A stretch of DNA of 64,000 nucleotides, from NCBI GenBank assembly GCA_911728435.2, contig OU452205.1, positions 11,848,260 through 11,912,259 of the forward strand, read 5' to 3'. Shown piece by piece: positions 12,063-21,839 of the stretch. Source of the DNA: Apoderus coryli (lineage: Eukaryota; Arthropoda; Insecta; Coleoptera; Attelabidae). Numbering within the stretch: position 1 is the first letter of the stretch; every line of letters begins with the position of its first letter. The notes under the pieces were generated by a model. The model was not told the origin of the DNA and made no database searches. It worked only from the letters and a program-made list of their open reading frames with translations. Both the position numbers and the translations under genes were made by a program.

Positions 12063-12661
12063 AGGTGGACTTCCCTCCGAGCGACTGTAGCAGGCGATAG
12101 TCGCGTAGTGATTATCGCTCAGCGATCGTCGCTATGGGTATGTTTTCCTCCCAGAGTTTGCGACGATTAAATTTCCCGCGTGTATCGGTAATTTTACTTC
12201 AGTTGTTCGTTCGTTCTGTGGCTGTGTAGTAGTTTTCGCAAATTTTTGAGATTACTTTAACGCTCAAACTACTTGTGGCCTATATGTGACCTCCTTCCAA
12301 GCATTATCCTTTACAACTTGATTCTTATCTAAAGGACAATGCAAATTAAAGAGGGAGGGATGTTTACCTACTGCCTCGAACAATTTCTCATCTTCTGCGG
12401 CGCTGAACAAGATTTAATCTTGTGAACACATAGCGTACTACAATAAAAACCAACCGAAACTAACGAATAGTCGCTGGCCGCAGCGACTATATTTGCTCTG
12501 AGAGCAGGCGGCTTGTGACGATCGCTAGGCCGCTATCGCCGGCGGCTGTCGCGTGGAGGACAGTGCTTCCATAAAACAACAACAACGGTAGCAGTATCAT
12601 AGCGACCGTCGCCAGCGACGATCGCTGACGTCGCAACAGTCGCCCGGAGGGAAGTCCACCT
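12063..12661. mobile_element. Harbinger-like MITE with TAA target duplications
   Basis: A 599-bp non-autonomous DNA transposon. The left end reads AGGTGGACTTCCCTCCG and the right end is its reverse complement up to 12661. The repeats continue with cgactgt and then a diverged GC-rich zone rich in gcgatcgtcgct. Both sides are flanked by TAA (12060-12062 and 12662-12664). A 3-bp TWA duplication is characteristic of PIF/Harbinger elements, so that assignment is likely but not proved. The interior has no transposase. The GC-rich ends stand out strongly from the surrounding DNA. Confidence 0.8.
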
Positions 12662-12874
12662 TAAGAAGGCACGGGGTTTCACTTTTTGGCGTGGCAAATA
12701 CAAGAATAGTCTTGTCTTAGCATAGCGCAGTGAAATAGTGAAGCAGCAGTATTATAGTTATAGTGATCAGCTTCCAGTCTAGTTTTCTAAATTAAGTTAT
12801 AATATCTATAGGTATTATATAGTTATTCTTATATTAAAAGTAAATAGGTACCTATTATTATTTAGGATAAACAT

Positions 12875-13600
12875 ATGAGTGAGATTACAGCTAAGGAAAC
12901 TTGGCCCATTTTTGAAGGTTAGTATAATAGATCTTAATATAAAATGTTTAATAATTGTTGTAATATATTACAATATAAATTGTAAAGGTATAATTATTAT
13001 CCTATAGAAATACGCACGTCCAATTGGATATCCTAATTTAAATTTTTGTGTCATAAAATATAATTAGTACTTTTGACTAATTGTCGCATCGCGTTTTGGG
13101 AATCATCTTGAATCTTATCGTATACCTACCTAGAGGCAACAAATAATTAGTTATTAGATTCAAATAAATATGAAATTCAATTAAATAATACATATTTAAA
13201 TGCAATATATACAAATATCTGAATGTTAATTTTTGTGTTTCTAATTTTGTAGAACAAAGAATAGATAAATTGGAACTGATTTTAAGTATTGAAAAAAACC
13301 AGATTGACTTCCTCAAGAAATGTTTTGAGAGATAAAATTCGATTGAAATGGGGTCTTGAGGAACTTAAGGTAAACAAAATATCCGTAAATAATTTCTAAT
13401 GTAATTTTAATGATTAAGTAATTTATTAGGAAAAGAAAGAAAATATCAACTCACAAACAAAAAAGCCAGGCTTGATTCGATAGATCACGAAAACAATGTC
13501 GTTTCTTTAAATACTAATGACGATATCGAAGTTTCTAACGGCAATGTACAAACTATAGAAAATATGCCAATTATACTACATCCAATCTAACAAAAACTAC
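12875..13600 (+). pseudogene. Decayed split gene of unknown function
   Basis: A short first exon, MSEITAKETWPIFE, runs from 12875 to 12917 and stops at the donor G/GTTAGT. An acceptor (attttgtag) at 13252 opens a second exon whose phase fits: EQRIDKLELILSIEKNQ continues in frame, then KKCFER and a stop. One frame over, the exon stays open (RDKIRLKWGLEELK) up to a donor aag/gtaaac. A third open block from about 13433 reads YQLTNKKARLDSIDHENN onwards and stops near 13590. The frames do not join without a shift, so I call it a pseudogene. I do not recognise the family. Exons 2 and 3 lie inside the left arm of a large palindrome and are duplicated inverted at 13724-14240. Confidence 0.4.
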
Positions 13601-14240
13601 ATAGCAGAACACAGTGAAGCCTCTACGATTACGGTAACGATTAGGTACGGTATATTAAAAAATAGTTTTAAGTATAAAAATACTTATTATATTATATATT
13701 AAAAAATAGTTTTAAGTATAAAAATACTTAAAACTATTTTTTAATATACCGTACCTAATCGTTACCGTAATCGTAGAGGCTTCACTGTGTTCTGCTATGT
13801 AGTTTTTGTTAGATTGGATGTAGTATAATTGGCATATTTTCTATAGTTTGTACATTGCCGTTAGAAACTTCGATATCGTCATTAGTATTTAAAGAAACGA
13901 CATTGTTTTCGTGATCTATCGAATCAAGCCTGGCTTTTTTGTTTGTGAGTTGATATTTTCTTTCTTTTCCTAATAAATTACTTAATCATTAAAATTACAT
14001 TAGAAATTATTTACGGATATTTTGTTTACCTTAAGTTCCTCAAGACCCCATTTCAATCGAATTTTATCTCTCAAAACATTTCTTGAGGAAGTCAATCTGG
14101 TTTTTTTCAATACTTAAAATCAGTTCCAATTTATCTATTCTTTGTTCTACAAAATTAGAAACACAAAAATTAACATTCAGATATTTGTATATATTGCATT
14201 TAAATATGTATTATTTAATTGAATTTCATATTTATTTGAA
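13159..14240. repeat. Large palindrome 1, ~517-bp arms
   Basis: Positions in the left arm (13159-13675) and right arm (13724-14240) pair with a constant sum of 27399, and I saw no mismatch in the parts compared. The 48-bp spacer contains a further copy of the innermost hairpin sequence. Both arms carry the exon-like sequence of the decayed gene. Such identical arms mean a recent inverted duplication or an assembly artefact. Confidence 0.85.
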
Positions 14241-15142
14241 ACAAATGAATTTTTTAAAACAAAGTCATAATTTATTTGGTAGATCAGAATGCAATTTGTT
14301 TCAACAACCTATATATTTGATTGGTGGAAATAATTAAAACAATTAATATAAAGACACACTTATTCAATTTTAATAATTATATTTATTTTGTTCAAATACT
14401 TGAATGTTTAGTTTTAGTTTATTTATTTATTCAATTGAAATAAATTATTTATTCAATTCAATTAAAATCAGTTATTTGTATGTGCAATATACTATTAAGT
14501 AATATCATATTATACAGTATGTCCTAAAACATTGTATCAAATAGAATAAAAGATACAGTTTTTCACCATTTGATACAAGTTTCTAATAATAAAAAATATT
14601 GATTGCAAAGAAGCAACATCTATAAAATATATGTAAAAACATATATTTTATAGATGTTGCTTCTTTGCAATCAATATTTTTTATTATTAGAAACTTGTAT
14701 CAAATGGTGAAAAACTGTATCTTTTATTCTTGCAAACATTGTAAAAACATATATTTTATAGATGTTGCTTCTTTGCAATCAATATTTTTTATTATTAGAA
14801 ACTTGTATCAAATGGTGAAAAACTGTATCTTTTATTCTATTTGATACAATGTTTTGGGACATACTGTATAATATGATATTACTTAATAGTATATTGCACA
14901 TACAAATAACTGATTTTAATTGAATTGAATAAATAATTTATTTCAATTGAATAAATAAATAAACTAAAACTAAACATTCAAGTATTTGAACAAAATAAAT
15001 ATAATTATTAAAATTGAATAAGTGTGTCTTTATATTAATTGTTTTAATTATTTCCACCAATCAAATATATAGGTTGTTGAAACAAATTGCATTCTGATCT
15101 ACCAAATAAATTATGACTTTGTTTTAAAAAATTCATTTGTTT
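14239..15142. repeat. Large palindrome 2, centred on a MITE
   Basis: Arms 14239-14640 and about 14741-15142 pair with a constant sum of 29381. An extra 108-bp-spaced tandem copy (gatgttgc... at 14653 and 14761) sits at the centre. The inner part, 14515-14866, begins CAGTATGTCCTAAAAC, ends with the complement, and is flanked by TA on both sides, like a 352-bp mariner-type foldback MITE. The arms continue 274 bp beyond each MITE end. The outer edge abuts palindrome 1, overlapping by two bases. Confidence 0.8.
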
Positions 15143-15149
15143 GGAGCAT

Positions 15150-16388
15150 ATCAAAACAATATTTGTTTAAGTCAACTGAATTTTTAATTGGTTCAAGGGT
15201 TTTTTTTTCAGTGCAGATTCTACAATTTTATGAGTGATGTGAGTTTTTAAATAGTACGCTACTGTAAATGTCATTTCATTTCTCCATACCAGTCTCGTCA
15301 ATGTTTACTTTCCATTAGGTGCTAAAAGTGTCGATATCGTGCACAAACCGACTAGAATCACTACGCATTAATTTAGATTACTTGGGTGCTGAATACACAT
15401 ACCAAATCAGTCTCTCTCTTCCTCACTTCGAGGCAGAGAAGAGAAAGCATCCTAAATGACGACGCTCGACGTCGCATTTATACAGTATGATCCACTTTTA
15501 ATCCGATAGAAAATTTATAGAAAATTACTGTTTGGAGCTTGAAATGGACCAATAATGCGATAGACGCTTGAAACGTGAGGAGATCTCTGCAGAAGACCCT
15601 GTTTTATTCGAAGAAATAATTTAAGCTTTACTAGCAAACGAAAATAGTCATAATAAAGAAAAGAAGAAGTAGAAAAAAAGAAGGATACAAACTATTACTA
15701 CTTATATGATTAATGGAGTGCTTCTTATTACATTCTGTTTTCTGGTGATGGATCTGTCACTAGTTTCATCTGAAATACCCCATAACCTCATAATATGTAA
15801 TACCATGTCGATGACCAAGTTGGGTTTGGGTGATATCTTTCATTAAACTGCATTAACAGTCTTTCGAAGACTGCTTTTTGGGAACCTTTGACCTTTGAGC
15901 GTAAACTCGCGATGCCAGTAAAGCGTTTTTGGACCATTCTCCCAGAATAAAAATCACGTCTATTCTTTCTCCTTTGGAACAGGTTCGCATTTTTGTTTGA
16001 TTGAATTAAATCAAATGTCACAGATAAAAACTGTTTAATGAAAAATTCAAAACTCTTAGGTACGAATTTTCAACAGATTATTTGAAAGTAAATATCAAAT
16101 TAAAAAGAATGTATTCTATCTTCTCAAATACCTACTCATGATAAATATTATAATTTTGAAAATTCTTCCAGTTATTAACAATATGTGTGTCTCTTTCATG
16201 CAAAAAGATATACATGTCTATAGGAAAACTTTACTTTAACTTTAATTTTTGCGTCATCAAATACAGGGTGGTCTACATGCAGCTAAGAGATTCAATTAAA
16301 AATTTGCCTAATATTATGAATATGTGCATGGGAAAGTATCATAATATTTGACAGATAATTACTTTGTGCATTTAATTTTGACCTCACA
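15150..16388. other. Gene-free stretch
   Basis: No gene is recognised. A 77-codon minus frame at 15788-16021 has no familiar motif. At 16264 tacagggtggtc resembles a mariner-type MITE end, but its partner is uncertain. Confidence 0.35.
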
Positions 16389-16766
16389 TACCGGGTGTCC
16401 CATTTGAAATAAAAAAGTTATTTCGAATTAAACTGTACGTTCATATAACTTATATTATTGGACACCCTGTATTTAGTATTGGGGGTTTTTTATATTTGAT
16501 GTAACAAGTGATGAGTGGGTATATTTTTCAGTCCAGACTGGCTTAAACAGAACAAACGAATAGGTGTGAATTTTTTGATTCAAATTATGTCTATATTTTT
16601 ATAAAAATTAAAATATTTAAAAAACTATCATGTTTAGGTGAGATGTACTTTAATGAAAGTTAGGTTTATTTTGAACAGGGAATCTAAAAATATATTCATA
16701 TACAGGGCATTCCATTTAAAAAAACGGAACAATGGTTCATTTCTTATATTTGGGACACCTTGTATA
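16389..16766. mobile_element. Double-hairpin MITE, copy 1
   Basis: The element starts with a short foldback (16389-16473) whose ends read ccgggtgtcccatttgaaat and ggacaccctgtat. A spacer of about 225 bp follows, then a second foldback (about 16700-16766) from acagggcattccatttaaa to tgggacaccttgtat. Each foldback lies next to TA. The same order and spacing recur at 48906-49263. The CAGGGTGTCC-type ends suggest mobilisation by a Tc1/mariner transposase. No coding sequence is present. Confidence 0.55.
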
Positions 16767-16894
16767 GATTCACAATATTTTTAAAATGTAGCCATAAATC
16801 ATTTTTCTCGAACCCATAAATAAAACTTTTAGGAAATTAAATAGTTTAGCCACACTATTCCGTGTCGTATGGCGTGAATAACCCTGTATATACG

Positions 16895-17290
16895 TTCCAA
16901 CTAACTCACTGCGCTATTTTATCGAGAATTATGGCGGCAAATATCAAAAGTGGCATATCGCTTTAAAGCAGATAAAAAATTATTTAAAATAATGTGTCAC
17001 TCGACTCCTATATACTGAAAATTTAGCGGTTATGTCTGCCCCTATCACAGGGCTTAAGCGATTTCAACCAAAAACGGCTTCATCCTAGGACTGCAAACTC
17101 ATATACCGAAAGTTAGCTCAATTGGTTAAAGCGTTTTGGAGCTATCGTGGAAGAATACATACATCACAGACAGACAGACTTCTATCTGGAAATCGTCTCA
17201 GGGAGCTTCAAAATGGTTATATCCGTCTTTATCTCAAATTTTTTTTTAGCGCGTTCATAATACTTTCCCTGTTCGGGAAAGTAAAATGCA
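16895..17290 (+). repeat. Dispersed repeat family A, copy 2
   Basis: Starts near tatcgagaattatggcggcaa and ends near ctgttcgggaaagtaaaa. Internal landmarks are tatcacagggcttaagcg, a cagacagacaga run and cgtctcagggagcttc. It matches copies at 18278 and 26860 in the same orientation. Short frames inside are not kept between copies, so it is probably non-coding. Confidence 0.65.
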
Positions 17291-17339
17291 GAGCCTTGTC
17301 CTGGATAAAAATCAAATTTACTTGTGAGGCATAAGAATC

Positions 17340-18277
17340 ATTCGTTTTTTTACAGGAAATGAATATTTTAGTGAGTATACTTTGACATTTTTGTGTAAAT
17401 TTTATTCAGAAATATCACGATACACAATTTCTTAGTATTTTTGAATAGAATTGTCGGAAATATATCAAGCGTCGTTATGGCCTATACACTGATATTTTAA
17501 ATTTGATTGTTAGAAAAAACGCATCTTATTCGTCAGTCTAATATCAATTCAATTCTATTAAACTAAACTTATTGACGAACGCGAATTCATAATAATTGTA
17601 ATATAGAGTTAGAACCGGAAGATGAACACAACCTGTATAATATGCGTCAATTATACGAACGTCAATGACTTCGTTTAAACATGCTTCAAACGTAAACAGA
17701 CCACCATTATTGTTCCTTTTCATTCCAAATAAATTAATGTTGCTAATTAATTTACATAGACCTCTTCAAACTTACCGTCGCCGCGTCGCGTCGCATCGTC
17801 AGCGTGAGTGTACATTCGTAGGTAAATAACGATCATTATGCTTCTTTTTAATTTCAAAAAGTTAATGAATAATTTTGAAAATGGGAAGGTTAAATACGTT
17901 TAGAGGCCCAAAGGTAAATAAAGGAAACGGTAGGGTAGGGAATTTGTAGTAATCGCCATATACTCAACCTTCACATTTATCTCAGATCGCACGGCGTATG
18001 ACGCAATTTGTACTGATGACGTATTCAGCAATCTATGAAAACTTATACTAAGTTGAAGTAGGCGGGATAACTAAAATATTTTAGGATGGATTTATTGAAT
18101 TTGAAACCTACAGTTGGATTCTATCAATACCTACGTAATATTAGCAAAATTCATAAGCTGTCAGAACAAACTTTTTTTATAATGGTAACAAATAAATATG
18201 TTCGATGATTTTATGAAGTTGTACGTCGTACTAACAAAACGTAAGCGTTATGACGACAATTTTCGTTCAGAATATTA
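17340..18277. other. Gene-free stretch
   Basis: No gene is recognised. A small CpG-rich block (cgtcgccgcgtcgcgtcgc) at 17777-17800 stands out but has no exon or terminal-repeat context. Confidence 0.4.
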
Positions 18278-18690
18278 ACAATACTTAAAAGCTATTTTCT
18301 CGAGAATTATGGGGGCAAATATCAAAAGTGACCTATCGCTGTAAAGCAGATAAAAAATGCTTTAAATTGATGTATCACTCGACCCCTACTGCTATTTGAA
18401 AAGTTAGCGGTTGCGTCCACCCCTATCACAGGGCTTCAGCCATTTCAACTAAAAATTTACGGGTTCATCCAAGGACTGCCCTAAACTCATATACCAAAAT
18501 TTAGCTCAAGCGCTATCGTGGTAGAATACATACCTACAGATACACACACATACACACAGACAGACAGACTTCCATCTGGAAATGATCTTAATCGTCTCAG
18601 GGAACTTCAAAATGGTTATATCCGTCTTTATCTCAAATTTTTTTAGCGGATTCACAACAATACTTTCCCTGTGCGGGAAAGTAAAACTAG
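18278..18690 (+). repeat. Dispersed repeat family A, copy 3
   Basis: Closest in layout to the 16895 and 26860 copies: ttttctcgagaattatggg start, ccctatcacagggctt middle, a longer cacacatacacacagacaga tract, and the end ctgtgcgggaaagtaaaa. Confidence 0.65.
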
Positions 18691-18699
18691 TTGAAATGC

Positions 18700-19150
18700 T
18701 TCGTGTATCCAGTTGCGGCTTGTGGCAGTTTAATGTGGTGAAGCATAACGTAAAATAAAGTCATATATTTAATAGGTAGCTAAAATTAATAGGGATACCC
18801 CTACTTCGTCAACTGCATAAAATAAAGGTTATGTTTATAAGTAGGTACCTCACCTATTTATTGTTTTCTTAAAAGCCCTAATTAAAGTGTAATTGATATC
18901 TAGAATATATTTACCTACTTCATAATAATACTAAATAAAACACATTTTATGAAACTGTCAATCAAATTACTTTTATGCTACCTGTTTTCTGTTCTTAAAA
19001 GGAGTGTTGATTAAAAAAACTTAACTATAGTTAAAATTAAAAACTATCATTTTTCATAATAACTGCGCTTACCTGATGTCAGCGTAAATATAATTTACAT
19101 ATTTACGCTGCTGATGTGTACTACTTCCACTTGCTTCTTCCATATGCAGT
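18700..19150. other. Gene-free stretch before LINE
   Basis: AT-rich sequence without a recognised feature. A short inverted pair, agcgtaaatataa and ttacgctgct near 19081-19112, could form a hairpin. Confidence 0.35.
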
Positions 19151-19159
19151 CTTCCTATT

Positions 19160-20782
19160 TTGCCCAACTCTTATAACCGCTATCCGACTTTTAATAGTAA
19201 ACTATCGACTATCGTTGATAACCTAAAGAGATTCTCCATTAATATTGATTTTTTAGATTTATCTAATAGATTTGTCTTCGGAGAGTTTTTGCATCCAACT
19301 TTTTTTCTAAATAGAAAGGGCTTAATGAAACTGGGAAGGATTGTCAAGCAGAGTGTACAGAACTTCTGTTCTTCCAGACTGTCTAACTTAGTGTTTGTGT
19401 GTTCGGAATCGAAGGCAACGACCCCCGATCCGACACCCTCTGTATCCAACCAGTCTATAATTATTGATATTTGTTCACCAACAAAAAACTCAAATGAATT
19501 TTTTTTATAAATTCTGTCCTTAAGACCGCGAATCATGTAAGAGACAATTATATGTCATTATTACTTCTCAATATCCAGTGCAATCGGCTGAATTTGAAAT
19601 TTTTATCGATACACTTGACTCGCCAGATGTATTACTTTTACCGAGCATTGGCTCAGGCAGCATGAGCCTTGTCTCATTAATAATTATACTCCAGTTCCAT
19701 TTTGCTGCAGAAGGGTGTTGGGTCACGGTGGGACCATGATTTTGGTGAAGGATACTAGTCTTCAGAATGTTAGTGTAACTGATGTTAGGAAGTTAGATAA
19801 TTGTATTATTGAGGGATGATTTGAATTTTCTATGATTTATGTGAGTGTTCATGATTGTTATATTATATGTATTTATCGTCCCCCTAGTGGTAGTATTGGG
19901 GAGTTCCTGGAGTCCCTTGAATCGTTGCTAACATTGCTTCCAGGCAGTGCCAAAATGATTGTTTGCGGTGATTTCAATGTTAATTATTTCTCTGAATCAC
20001 ATGAAACTCAATGTCTAAAAAACTTTCCGACGTCTTTCAACATGGGTATGCATGTTAAACAGCCTACACGAATTACATTGCGCTCCCAAACCTTAATTGA
20101 TTATTTCTGCTCAAACTTTGTACCGGAATCTGCCGATAGTACTCAGGTTATTCCCTCAGGATTGTCTGATCATGAGTCTGTCTTAGCCAAAATTAATTTT
20201 TCTAAAATTAAACAGCCAAGAAATCTCAAGATCGGGAGATTATATAGTAAATCGAATTTCAATTGTTTTAGAAACCTCAGCAAAGAGGCATGCTACATGA
20301 TTATCTGGCTCCTCTTGACTTGTTCTCTTATCTTGTAACAGGGAACTTTAATCAAAGCTTCCCTTTGCAGATAATCAGAGCAAAGGCTAAAAAGTCATGG
20401 ATTACACGTGGTCTGAGGATTTCATCGAGAAATCTAAGATGTTTGCATACCTTGAGAAAGTATTTTACTGATCAGCATTTTCATTCTTACTTTAACACTT
20501 ACAGGAAAATCTATAGACAGATTATAGGAAGTGCCAAAAAAAGGTATTATAGACAGAGTAGAGAGGGCGCGCAATAAGTCTAGAGAAAACTGGTCTATCA
20601 AATTAAAAATGATTTTAATTGTGTATTGGCTTTGTTATGTGTTTGTTTGTTTTGACCATTGTAATTACTGTGATTTTGATTATTGTGTGATTATTGTTAG
20701 CATAGGATAACATTTTTTTGTTTAGCTTTGTTTACAAATACTATGTATTTACAACAATAAAGCATGTTTTGATTTGATTTGA
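19160..20782 (+). pseudogene. LINE with SGNH-like ORF1 end and endonuclease, RT deleted
   Basis: Three parts of one non-LTR retrotransposon are in order. First, 19160-19510 reads an ORF1 C-terminus with FLHPTFFLNRKGLMKLG, the His/Leu-Asn-x-x-Gly pattern seen at the end of SGNH-esterase-like ORF1 proteins. Second, an endonuclease of the exonuclease-endonuclease-phosphatase type runs from about 19550 to 20250 across frameshifts and one TGA: TEHWLRQH (catalytic Glu), YRPPSG, CGDFNVNY (Asp, Asn) and LSDHES (final Asp-His). Third, a basic linker (KKSWITRGLRISSRNLR, 20380-20575). The reverse transcriptase is missing. The sequence jumps to a 3' end with aataaagcatg and a ttgatttgatttga tail. The module order resembles CR1/Jockey-group LINEs. 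Confidence 0.8.
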
Positions 20783-21777
20783 GATATTATAATATGTTAT
20801 ATTATTAAAAAAACAATATTTTACGGTTCCTACCGATTTATTTTTGATAAAATTAGGTAGGTACCTACTAATTAATAACCGTAGCTATATATATTTTTTT
20901 AATTTGTTCACTACTTTTTTAGATTTTAAAACTGAAATTAAATACCTATGTAGGTAACTTAAATAGAAAGACTAATTTGTATTCAAAATATCAAAAATCA
21001 AAAGTTAAGCTTCCCGAAAAGTAAATAACAATAATATTAGCATTTAGAATACACAGAAAAAAATCTTACTGTAATATCAATATTAGCGATATGTTTGATT
21101 GCCTCTATTTTGGTTTAATGACAGTAATACTTAATTCATTAGATTACAATTCGGCCAACATTAAATATATACTTAATCCGACATTCCAGATATTATTGAA
21201 ATTCAATTTCATATATGTTAGGCACAAAACAGATATATTTTTTCTTTCAATGATTACAGTAATAATTGGCAACTAATATTGCAATTGTATTATTTCAAAT
21301 ATTGTTATATTACGATAAGCAAGAAAAAGCATTGGAAGAATAGTATTTCTCTACTCGGATTATTAGATATATATCATTGAATTAACAAAATCAAATTTTA
21401 CTCGCTATCATATTCTACTATTTAAATAAACTAAATAATATTAAGTCAATACTTCTTATTGTTGGGACAACCTTAGCTTATTATTGGGCCGGGCTAAATT
21501 CATCGATATATCGAAACACAAAACGTCGAGTATCCAACATTTTGCACTCATGCATGTATCGAATTTAAGTAAGTATATAAATTAAATAATAAAACTACTT
21601 CAAAACCATTGATATAAAAACGTAGATTTCGGGCTGATGTATCGGGAAATTTCGGAACTCCCTAGTCACTAGCAAAGCTTAAAACAATAGGTTATGTTAC
21701 ATTTATATATTTATTCTATTTGTGTGCCGGTAGCGCGTGTCTATATAGTTAAGTTCTATAATCTGCAATAATATATT
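20783..21777. other. Gene-free AT-rich stretch
   Basis: No coding or repeat family is recognised. Sequence from about 21480 is more mixed and leads into the candidate exon at 21778, so it could contain a promoter; I see no defined element. Confidence 0.35.
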
Positions 21778-21832
21778 ATGGAAGACTTCTTAAACGCCTC
21801 AGAATTGGACAAACTAATTCCAATATTCTCCG
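21778..21832 (+). CDS. Candidate first coding exon
   Basis: ATG opens MEDFLNASELDKLIPIFS and, after one extra base, meets a consensus splice donor (cG/GTAAGTTTT, GT at 21833-21834). The peptide resembles the start of a SAM-like helical domain, but I cannot confirm that. It ends in phase 1 after PIF-x, as does the exon at 12875 (WPIFE), so the two may be related. No second exon is recognised downstream. It may be the first exon of a host gene with a long intron, or a transposon gene remnant. Confidence 0.3.
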
Positions 21833-21839
21833 GTAAGTT

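Noticed and set aside
13077..14337. Two frames encoding the same ~52-residue peptide on opposite strands
   Set aside because: They are antisense shadows created by the palindrome; the exon-like reading on the other strand of each arm explains them better.
16264..16890. A larger element from tacagggtggtc to aataaccctgta
   Set aside because: Only about 8 bp match at the ends, and it would enclose the better supported double-hairpin unit.
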